A DNA stretch of 64,000 nucleotides, taken from NCBI GenBank assembly GCA_963513935.1, contig OY740773.1, positions 104,641,291 through 104,705,290 of the forward strand, read 5' to 3'. Below the pieces are notes generated by a model, which saw only the letters and a program-made list of their open reading frames with translations, was not told the origin of the DNA and did not search any database. Positions 1-8,154 of this stretch are shown here, piece after piece; the stretch's first letter is position 1, and the number at the start of each line of letters is the position of its first letter. The DNA is from Aphrophora alni. Taxonomy: Eukaryota; Arthropoda; Insecta; Hemiptera; Aphrophoridae. Made by a program: the position numbers and the translations under genes.

Positions 1-404
1 TTTTTTTTTAAAGTTGGCAACCAGTACCTTTTATAAGGGTGTTTAGCTACACTTGACCAACATTTTATCATCGTTTATATTTGTACTTTGTCAATTATTA
101 CTGATTTTACGGTTTGTTTTTTTTATTTTCATATTACAATAAATTTGAACGAAATCGGTAAAGCCTATTTTGAGAGATTGAGTATTTTGTAACTTCTCCG
201 TAGCCGATTTTTTTCTTCTTACTGATGAATTATGAACCGGTATTTTTTGGAGATATGTCGACCAGTTATACAAAAATACCACAATTTTAGTTATTAAAAA
301 AAGTCTCGAGTATGACCAAATTATACCAAATTTGATTATAATCGGTCCACCGGTTTAGATAGATAGATATTATTATTAAAAAAAGGAAGAAAATAACATA
401 AAAT
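1..404. other. AT-rich non-coding sequence
   Basis: No gene is recognisable. Around 310-360 lies a short motif, reading as 'caaatttgattataatcgg', that recurs near 39000, 40250, 47540 and 51430 in various orientations. It therefore belongs to a dispersed repeat. The short minus-strand ORF at 91-282 has no recognisable features. Confidence 0.6.
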
Positions 405-565
405 AAAGATGTCTAGCCCTCGAATACTTTACAAGTGTTAAGGTCGGAGAATAACTAAAGAGAGGTGATTGGAAAGATAAAAGAGAGGGACAAAACCTAA
501 CCCAATACTACATGAAAAAAGTGTAAATCCAACTAGGTTCCCTAAGTATTACCAAAGCTGAGAGT
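405..565 (+). repeat. Dispersed repeat family F, copy 1
   Basis: This is a degenerate copy of a repeat I call family F. Recognition words are 'gaaagataaaagagaggga', 'taacccaatactacatga' and 'gatccaactaggttccct'-like text. Other copies lie near 1000 (-), 11680 (+), 18770 (+), 29230 (-), 32110 (+), 32310 (-), 46600 (-), 51120 (+) and 53200 (+). In better copies the plus sense reads as an open frame containing DLVGKVKERD-like residues, so the family may derive from a coding sequence. I do not recognise the protein. Confidence 0.55.
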
Positions 566-984
566 GTGCGTATTTCTTGTACAAAGTTGTGGTACAAAGA
601 CTGTTGACACAGTAACCAAGGGAGAAAAAATACCTCCACTAATAACCTAAGTATTTAATAAACAGAATATTTTTTAATCATAACCTATTAAATCATTGCA
701 ATGCCGGATTCCACTGTAGTTTGACTGTATAAACGAAAAGCGGATGCTGTTAGTACAGGCAAGGTCATGATGACACACAGAGCATGTCCGGAGGTGACTA
801 GTGCCGCGTGACACAGTCGGATTCAAGGAGAACTACAGCTCTAAATATCATCAGTTAGTTAATTGCTTTTTAATTTATTGTTTGGAAGTCGCCATTTTGT
901 TGTATATCCAGTTAAAGTTTAATCGGTTATTATTTGAGTTTAATATTCGTAGGTTAGGTTAGGTTGATTACTTTAATTATATAA
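566..984. other. Unassigned stretch
   Basis: Mixed-composition DNA. A somewhat GC-richer patch at about 700-840 (ccggattccac...gccgcgtgacacag) has no recognised identity. A two-unit TTAGG motif sits at about 950-965. Confidence 0.4.
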
Positions 985-1160
985 CTGATACCTTCATTCT
1001 TGACGATTCCGTGGGGCCTTATTTTTACATTATTTCATGTAGTCTTGAGTTAGATCCCTCTCTTTCATCTTACGTTTTAGGGTATTCGAGGGTATAAAGA
1101 TTAGGGGTCTTTATTTTATGTTGTTTTCTTTCTTTTTTATATAAGACGATGATGACAGCG
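985..1160 (-). repeat. Dispersed repeat family F, copy 2 (inverted)
   Basis: Read on the minus strand this contains the family words 'cctcgaatac', 'gatgaaagagagggatct' and 'caagactacatgaaa', followed by the tail 'aaacaacataaaataaagac'. Its tail matches the one next to the 32310-32455 copy and near 46720-46790. Orientation is opposite to copy 1. Confidence 0.55.
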
Positions 1161-1184
1161 AGGTTTACAACTGTTTCATTTTGG

Positions 1185-1325
1185 TTTGGTTAGGTTAGGT
1201 TAGGTTGGGTTGGGTTAGGTTAGGTTAGGTAGGGTTGGGTTAGGTTAGATTAGGTAGGGTTAGGTTAGATTAGGTAGGGTTAGGTTAGGTTAGGTTAGGT
1301 TAGATTTGGTTAGGTTAGGTTATGT
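1185..1325 (+). repeat. Interstitial TTAGG telomere-type repeat block
   Basis: About 140 bases consist mainly of TTAGG units with variants (ttggg, ttagat, tagggt). (TTAGG)n is the telomere repeat of many insects. Here it is degenerate and internal, flanked by ordinary repeats, so it is an interstitial block and not a chromosome end. Confidence 0.85.
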
Positions 1326-2176
1326 AATTTTCCGCCACATTATTGTGCAGTTTTAAGGTTAGAATATTTGTGACCAAAATGGCAGCCATTTTGTAGCTCA
1401 TATTGGAAAAATTACAATTTTTATACGTCGTTTTCTCAACAACTTCAAAATTGAATTTATTTTTGTGTTTATTTCAGTAATTATTAAAAGGAGAAAATTA
1501 ATTTGTGTATTAAGAAATACATTATTATCTTGCACCTGATAAGTCATTGGATGTATTCTAATACCATTTGTTAAAACCGTATTCATTATGAAGAAATTGG
1601 ATTTTGGGCGTGGCTTAGTTCCCCCACTACAATATGAAGGTTTGGCCTAACTTATTTAGTTCAGTTGCACAAAAGTCTGTAAAACAGCTGTACAGGAACA
1701 TGAAATGAAGTCGTGCAAGTTTCGATTTCAAATAATAATTAAAGGTTTCTTAGTTATTTTATTTATAATACAACTATATACAGGGTGAAGAGAGAACAAA
1801 GTGCCCAAAATATCAGGTTGATTGTACACTTTATTTTCAACAAAATTGACTCTATCCTATCTCGCTTTTTTCCCAGATATAATTTCCCGCCGCTTTTTAG
1901 GAAAAAAAATTGAATTAAAAACTATATTTTCTCACTTTATTTTCCACCCTTTCCGCCCTAAATTGGAACAAGAATTATTATATCTTGTAATTATTTTGTA
2001 TGACAAAAATATAAATTGTATATAACACGGCAGAGAGCAAAGTAATGCCACCTCTCCAGTACGCACAGCGCATTCAGCCCAGAGACCAGAGTTCTCCCAC
2101 CTCCCGCTCCGACACTAGAACCTTGCTTCCTTATTCCTCCCATATTGCCTTTCTTTATTTCTCTCCCTCTAACCTC
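1326..2176. other. Non-coding AT-rich stretch with one element-end motif
   Basis: No gene seen. A 'tatacagggtg' motif at about 1778-1788 resembles the ends of ACAGGGT-type elements found elsewhere in the window (12345, 14374, 29841, 48840). ORFs at 1398-1586 (-) and 1822-2025 (+) are low-complexity and unsupported. Confidence 0.45.
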
Positions 2177-3130
2177 TAGCTCTGGTCTGTCGGTTGTCCC
2201 TCCAGCACAGTTAGGTCACCCAGGTGTCTGTAGGTTGTCTCTTCATCTTTTCTCTGATTGTGTCTGTCGGTAGTCCCTCCAGCACAGTTAGGTCACCCAG
2301 GTGTCTGTAGGTTGTCTCTACATCTTTCCTCTGATTGTGTCTGTTGATTGTCCCTCTAGCACAGTTAGGTCACCCAGGTGTCTGTAGGTTGTCTCTTCAT
2401 CTTTCCTCTGATTGTGTCTGTCGGTTGTCCCTCCAGCACAGTTAGGTCATCCAGGTGTCTGTAGGTTGTCTCTTCATCTTTCCTCTGATTGTGTCTGTTG
2501 GTTGTCCCTCCAGCACAGTTAGGTCACCCAGGTGTCTGTAGGTTGTCTCTTCATCTTTCCTCTGATTGTGTCTGTTGGTTGTCCCTACAGCACAGTTAGG
2601 TCACCCAGGTTTCTGTAGGTTGTCTCTTCATCTTTCCTCTGATTGTGTCTGTTGGTTGTCCCTACAGCACAGTTAGGTCACCCAGGTGTCTGTAGGTTGT
2701 CTCTTCATCTTTCCTTTGATTGTGTCTGTTGGTTGTCCCTACAGCACAGTTAGGTCACCCAGGTGTCTGTAGGTTGTCTCTTCATCTTTCCTCTGATTGT
2801 GTCTGTTGGTTGTCCCTCCAGCACAGTTAGGTCACCCTGGTGTCTGTAGGTTGTCTCTTCATCTTTCCTCTGATTGTGTCTGTTGGTTGTCCCTCCATCA
2901 CAGTTAGGTCACCCAGGTGTCTGTAGGTTGTCTCTTCATCTTTCCTCTGATTGTGTCTGTTGGTTGTCCCTCCAGCACAGTTAGGTCATCCAGGTGTCTG
3001 TAGGTTGTCTCTTTATCTTTCCTCTGATTGTGTCTGTTGGTTGTCCCTCCAGCACAGTTAGGTCACCCAGGTGTCTGTAGGTTGTCTCTTCATCTTTCCT
3101 CTGATTGTGTCTGTTGGTTGTCCCTACAGC
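2177..3130. repeat. 77-bp minisatellite, 12 full copies
   Basis: The word gtccct(c/a)cagcacag starts at 2196, 2273, 2350, 2427, 2504, 2581, 2658, 2735, 2812, 2889, 2966 and 3043, with a final truncated start at 3120, giving a constant 77-bp period. Copies differ by scattered single-base changes. The period is not a multiple of 3 and no long ORF spans the array. Partial units occur at both edges. Confidence 0.95.
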
Positions 3131-3640
3131 CAATCAGAACAGCATTTCTACTCCCGCCTTACAATCCCTTGAACCTCAATTGTTTATATCTGGCGAACAC
3201 GTAAACGTCCGGCACTTTCTGATATCCAAGAGCAAGATCTACTCACAGACCAGACACACCTAACAAGTAAAGTGACTCAATTTTCAAAAACTATAATTAA
3301 TTTCCTATAAAACAGAAGCAACATAGTTTTTTGAAACTGAGAATGAGCATTATTTACAATACACCAAACATGAAAAAAGTCAAAGTTTTCTTTGTTAAAA
3401 TTCAAATTTGTTTTACAAACAAACATCTACAACTATAGGTGTTCAAATTTCACAAAACTACAGTTCCCTACGGTATAAGCGAATTGACACTCAATAATGG
3501 TCTGTCATTTTTTATAATTACCTTAAAAAAAAAAAATTAATGCTCGGCAAGTAGGTTGGTAATAGCTTTCTACAAAAGAAAGAAAATGTCAAAATTGTAA
3601 GAATTAACCACCATCAAAGTTAGTGACAAAGATTATTCAC
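3131..3640. other. Non-coding spacer
   Basis: Ordinary AT-rich sequence between the minisatellite and a hammerhead-like motif. A ten-base A run lies near 3527. No coding signal. Confidence 0.4.
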
Positions 3641-3643
3641 ACC

Positions 3644-3689
3644 AAACTCCTGAGGATGATGACTTTGTCATCGAAATGTACATAAGTTT
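3644..3689 (+). ncRNA. Hammerhead-ribozyme-like motif
   Basis: Core CTGAGGA at 3650-3656 is followed by one T, a perfect 6-bp stem II (GATGAC 3658-3663, loop TTT, GTCATC 3667-3672) and GAAA at 3673-3676. The palindrome ATGTACAT at 3676-3683 could form a minimal stem III alone or between two molecules. A at 3684 would be the cleavage position. Stem I pairs AAACT (3644-3648) with AGTTT (3685-3689), with a C.A mismatch next to the core, or a shifted register. Position 7 of the core is known to be variable. An extra base after A9 occurs in some natural hammerheads. Activity is unproven. Confidence 0.55.
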
Positions 3690-4108
3690 TAAAATAAACA
3701 TACTAGATTTGTTATAATCTTAATTTGTTTCTTGTTTTTGTAGTTCGGGAAATCCGTGTTTTACCTACAGTTGAATATCTCAAGAAACTGTACGATTTTG
3801 ATGAAATATGTTAGACAAAAGTGATTTAGTTTCAATGTGGAAATAAAATGGTAATATTTTTCCTAAAATATTTTCTCTATTGTAAATTGTTTGTACAGTG
3901 AACAGTTTTAAAAATATATATTTCAAATAGCCGCCAATTTGAAAATATACAAAATAATGTCTTTATTTTAATGCGTCTTCCAAATTTGAACTCAATATCT
4001 TATTTATTTCCAAAGTTGTGTATTGTATAAAAACCTGTTTATATGAACTCTTTTCTTTTTTTTCTAGTAGAACACGTCTTGGAAGTCTCTTAGTGAATTA
4101 CCCTGTAT
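3690..4108. mobile_element. ACAGGGT-ended element (family E), degenerate copy
   Basis: The words 'ccgccaatttgaaa', 'ttgaactcaatatctta' and the terminal 'gaattaccctgta' (ending about 4107) parallel the copies at 11990-12345 and 14369-14640. The left boundary is uncertain, possibly near 3840. No coding capacity is visible, so this looks like a short non-autonomous element. Confidence 0.4.
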
Positions 4109-5136
4109 TAAATTGTTGTGTAAAGAAAGTTAAATCATTAAATACAGATTATTGTAATTTTCAGATATCTTTCATCAGTTAAATAGAATTATTTAAGTTT
4201 TATCTTCATCTTGGTTAACTTTCTTGTAATTACTTTTAAAGAAATTTAAATTCAAATGTTGGAATGCTTACATTTTATAGTACTGGTAATTATTAAGGCT
4301 TCATGTTTTGTCCAGCTTTGTGAAATAGAATAGTTTGAACGCGAAATCTATCATTGTTATTCTATGATTTAAAATATAGAAACTTTTTTTAATTTTTCAT
4401 TAATTTAACAAAAAACATTTTGACCTTTAAGAAATTGATTCTCGTAGAGACAAAAATTATTATTTAATCTTTGAAAAAGTCTTAAAAAGACCAAACATTA
4501 ACTAATATTTCCATTTTTAAAAATAGACTTTAAAACATTTTCTTGTAGATATTGATTTGTTTCAGTTTAAATTACGCACACTGTGTAAATATTACAACTT
4601 GGGAAATCCTAGACTGTAATGACAACCTGGTTTCACAGGGAGATGTCGTCACAAGTAGACCCAGAAACTTAATTGTCAACAAATTTGTTTTGCAAGTTTC
4701 AGTTCTCGAGGTTTCTCATTATTTGCTAATGTCAACCTCCAACTCTCTCCATGTATGCGAATGGCATCGTTAGAGTTAAACGACAAAGGAAATTCATTAT
4801 AAAAATAAAAAGTTTCAACAAATAAAGTCGTCAATTTAAAGTTTGAGCAAAGTTAATTCCCACTTCGCGTCACAACTGCCACAGATAATGAGGATATTCT
4901 AATGGACTATTGATACTTCTTGTCAATGCAGTCCAATACATTTAACGTTGCTTTCTTCTCATTCTTTTAAACTTAAATAATAATTTGTAAATAAATTTTA
5001 CTCTGCTTTGACATTTTATCATTCGCACACATTCAAGTCCTCATTGCTCTAAATAAATATTGAGCTTGATTTGTGAGATAATATTAAGATAGAATAAAAC
5101 TCCAACACAATATCTCACAAAAGTTACGTTTACTTA
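4109..5136. other. AT-rich non-coding stretch
   Basis: No recognisable gene or repeat. The 73-codon ORF at 4552-4773 has no familiar motif and is likely chance. Confidence 0.4.
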
Positions 5137-5176
5137 ATCAAACGCGTTTCCACGACAAGTTGCCATCCTCAGTGAT
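5137..5176 (-). ncRNA. Hammerhead-ribozyme-like motif, partly decayed
   Basis: On the minus strand: stem I AUCA (plus 5173-5176), core CUGAGGA (plus 5166-5172), a weak stem II with mismatches, GAAA (plus 5147-5150), palindromic stem III ACGCGU (plus 5142-5147), U17 at 5141 and stem I' UGAU (plus 5137-5140). The layout matches the 19799-19842 motif. The mismatched stem II suggests decay. Confidence 0.45.
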
Positions 5177-5309
5177 ATATGATCTACAATAACAAAACTA
5201 TAACAATTATTGTATTGTTACTACTACTAATTATTTTAAATATTGTAAATTAATATTTTTGTAAAGCTACTAATTATTATAAAGAAAAAATATTATTTTA
5301 AATATTTTC

Positions 5310-5862
5310 AGGTGTAACTGTCGATGCTATCTCTGATGGTATTAAAGTGACAATTGGTCGATAATAACTGAAATATGCGACCAAAGTGTCAGACATAACG
5401 TTATCAAGGTATCTGCATCTATTGTCGTTCCATATCTAGCAGTAGACTCTCTTGGGTTGTTATTAATGTGCAACTGAAATTCTTTTTTAATGGCATTGAT
5501 TCATCTTTTGTAAAATTCGCATTAAAATCTCCTGCTAAAGTAAATGGTGGGTCGTGTAAATTGTTTGTTTTCAAAATGATTGAACCTCTGAGACTATATG
5601 GAAGAAATCTCTCTAGTGAAAATGATATGATATAGATTTTGTGATTATACACAACAACTATAAGAACTTGTCTTTTATCTTCCATTATAATTTTAGAAGC
5701 ACACAGATCGCCAATAGGTGTTTGACTAACATGAATTTCTACAGCATTTCGTACTATGAAATCTAAATTTAATGTATTAATAAATTTAATATTTAGGGTT
5801 TCATATATGGAAACTCCATCAAGGTTTAAATTTTGTCGTTTTAATTTAAGAGGAGGCTCCAC
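5310..5862 (-). pseudogene. Endonuclease domain of a Helentron-like element, C-terminal part
   Basis: A 147-codon minus-strand frame (5862 to 5419) carries hallmarks of an exonuclease-endonuclease-phosphatase domain. These are a DGVSIYE segment at residues 15-21, GDLCASK near 51-57, and the catalytic GDFN motif at 111-114 within LAGDFNANF. After an apparent frameshift near 5440 the reading continues in another frame with ESTARYGTTIDA and further domain-like text to about 5310. This domain is typically fused behind a Pif1-type helicase in Helentron-type Helitrons of arthropods. The matching helicase fragment lies just upstream on the same strand. The start codon is not a real start, because the domain is split from its N-terminal part by an insertion. 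Non-functional. Confidence 0.75.
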
Positions 5863-5864
5863 TA

Positions 5865-6295
5865 GCCGGCCGGTGCCGTCTGCCGCCCATAAGACTAATG
5901 AAATAGAATTATACCCATAAATTCCTTGTTTTAAAAGATAAATATAAATGAGTTAACAATAACAAGGTATTGTACAGCTGAATGTGTTTTGTTGAACCAA
6001 ATTTAAAATATGTTTTTCTGTTTTACATGAAAACCAAAACAACATTGTTTTACTTTAGCAATTTTTTAAGAAAGTACCTTTAAAGATACGAAGTATTTTT
6101 CTCGCAGTTAACATAAAGCAGTTTGTTTTCTTCAATCAAAAAAAAAAAAAAAAAAAAAAAATCAACGATATCGGGTAAAGATTGAAGGAAAAATATGGGT
6201 ATCAACGAGAGCACTGTCACCCGAGTTTTCCTCCGAAAAGCAGACTGTTTTTCAGCGAAAAGTGCTGGAGTTAAAATTGAGTGACATCGACATTT
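5865..6295. mobile_element. Insertion splitting the endonuclease domain
   Basis: The endonuclease reads SETWLHDEESF then NFYCIVKTRF at about 6375-6300 (-) and resumes at 5862 with LKLKRQNLNLDGVSIY, so about 430 bases appear inserted. The inserted stretch has a 24-base A run near 6139-6161. Beside it on the plus strand is a frame reading GINESTVTRV and FSAKSAG (about 6196-6275), which resembles the helix-turn-helix start of pogo/Tigger-like transposases. That identification is tentative. No clean terminal repeats were found. Confidence 0.35.
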
Positions 6296-6299
6296 TTGT

Positions 6300-6760
6300 T
6301 ATATGGAACCTAGTCTTAACTATACAATAGAAGTTAAGGATTAACTAAAAGGATTCTTCGTCATGAAGCCATGTCTCAGATTATAATAAAAAAGTACTTT
6401 TGACAAATAGAGTCTTGTAAATCAGAAGCATGCTTTCTGAGACTTTGACAGTTTAAAGTATATTATCAACGTCTTTGTAGATTTCATGAAATCAGTGTTT
6501 ACGCCTTGCAATGTAGTTAATCTGTTTAATGATAGCCTTTTAAATTCTCCTGCAAAGATAAAACTGATGGGTCAATTTTCCTTTTATGATAAAAACCTAA
6601 ATAATCATTACAGGTTTGAACACATGAACACTTGTAACTCGCGATAGAACTAACTACAGTAACTGAATCGAATGACTTTCGTAGTACTCGTAGACTATCT
6701 GATCATATGTATCTCCTTGAGATTTATGAATAGTCATAGCACATACAGGTATCAATGAAA
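6300..6760 (-). pseudogene. Pif1-type helicase C-terminus and endonuclease N-terminus of a Helentron-like element
   Basis: Read on the minus strand from about 6755, the frame gives IPVCAMTIHKSQGDTYDQIVY, with the TIHKSQG helicase motif at plus 6714-6734. After one in-frame stop comes LSRVTS (about 6629-6646), the paired late motif of Pif1/Helitron helicases. After frame changes FYHKRKIDPSVLSLQENL follows (about 6590-6530). Then DLQDSICQK and SETWLHDEESF (to about 6338) give the beginning of the endonuclease domain. The order helicase then endonuclease is the Helentron arrangement. Multiple stops and frameshifts make it a fossil. The Rep domain and earlier helicase motifs were not found upstream. 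Confidence 0.75.
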
Positions 6761-7199
6761 TATTTTCCTAAATTGTTTTGTTATTGTGTGTAGATTGTAT
6801 GAACGTTTATATTCAAGAGTTGCAAAAACACAATTTATTATATTACTATCAATATTCTTACAATAGACCCACGATATCAATAGTAATATTATTTGTGTTA
6901 TAGACAAAATCATAACCTAATAAACACGTACTTTGCTTATTCCAACAACTTCATCTAATAGTTGAACGATAGTTTTCTAAGTATAATATTATTGTAAATA
7001 ATAAATAAAAGTTCACTTTGAAAATAACATTAACTAAAATACTTACATATTTTTACACATATATACAAACAAAACTTTACATTTAAATCTAAATAAATAT
7101 TTTTAACAATGCAACGCTACTCGTGTCGCAGAGAGGAAAGTTTGACCATCCATAGCGACGCTACACAAGATTCACTCTTACTCCCGTACCGCCGTATTA
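6761..7199. other. AT-rich non-coding stretch
   Basis: Further helicase sequence would be expected here on the minus strand, but apart from a weak TITKQF-like trace near 6770-6790 nothing is recognisable. The remainder looks unrelated or too decayed. Confidence 0.4.
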
Positions 7200-7207
7200 G
7201 ATGTTTC

Positions 7208-7488
7208 CAGTGCCGGATTAGGAACCTTGAGGCCCCAAAGCGAGATAGGCAAGGAGGCCTATCAACGGTCAAAGTTATTATTTCGTTAATCGATACGTTA
7301 TGCATTTCTGAGACCTTCCACTACCCCACTTATTTGATTTTATGATACTTAAAGTTTCAGACCGTCATTTCTCACTTCATTTTTTATTTTATACTATTTT
7401 AATATTTTTTTAATCCCCCCGGGGGCCACCGACGGGGCCGGGGCCCCAAAGCGGCCGCTTTGTCTGCTTAGTGCTTAATCCGGCACTG
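7208..7488. mobile_element. hAT-type MITE with TIRs and 8-bp target duplication
   Basis: Terminal inverted repeats CAGTGCCGGATTA (7208-7220) and TAATCCGGCACTG (7476-7488) match exactly over 13 bp and begin CAGTG, the form typical of hAT elements. Flanking 8-mers gatgtttc (7200-7207) and tatgtttc (7489-7496) differ at one base, as expected for an aged 8-bp hAT target-site duplication. The 281-bp element contains a GC-rich patch (about 7410-7460, cccccgggggcc and gcggccgc) unlike its surroundings. No transposase is present, so it would move only with one supplied elsewhere. The overlapping ORFs at 7109-7345 and 7117-7305 are incidental. Confidence 0.8.
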
Positions 7489-7496
7489 TATGTTTC

Positions 7497-8154
7497 ACAT
7501 CAAAAAACAAAATGGCGTATATAGACAAGTTAACTAAACTATGTTTATATGAAATTTTTTCTTTGTTTTTTCCATGTAGATTGAGATCTCTGCACATCGT
7601 TATATATTTTTTTTCTACGGACCTTGAACGATACATATTAAATATTTCCGTGTCTAGTTCTCACGTGAATAAAGTTTCAATTTCTATATATATATATCCA
7701 GTATGGATTTTTTTTTTGTTTAAAGGCGAAAAAACCATTTCGGTCATCATCGCCTTGATATCCAGTATGGAATCATTGACTATAAGAGAATAATATTTTA
7801 TTCAATAACTAGCAAGTGAATATTCCAATAGCAATATCAAGTCCTGTAGAGCAGTGCAGAATCTGTAAATAGTAGCTTATCCATGTGAACACGTGAGAAT
7901 AAAATCCTTGGACACTGTAAGTCGTGACGGCCACATTACGTTATTGCTGTAACCTACCGCGTGCTTCCTTATACAGAAGTCTTTAATGTATTGCTTTTCC
8001 TGATTGAATTGGTTACACGGTTATTTGTTATTGCTGAATAGACAAGTTAGGTTTTACAGTGATGTTAGTTTGTGAAAGTAGAAGAGAAGTTATGGGTTTG
8101 AAATCTATGATAACTTTGATACGTATTTAGGTTTAAATATATTCAACTTTTGTT
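7497..8154. other. Non-coding spacer
   Basis: AT-rich sequence with a short TA microsatellite near 7684-7697. The segment 'atatccagtatgga' occurs twice (about 7695 and 7760). No gene is recognised. Confidence 0.4.

Noticed and set aside
2177..3130. CRISPR-like array
   Set aside because: Repeats are directly adjacent with no unique spacers, and the sequence context is eukaryotic. The same applies to the arrays at 8, 21, 34 and 54 kb.
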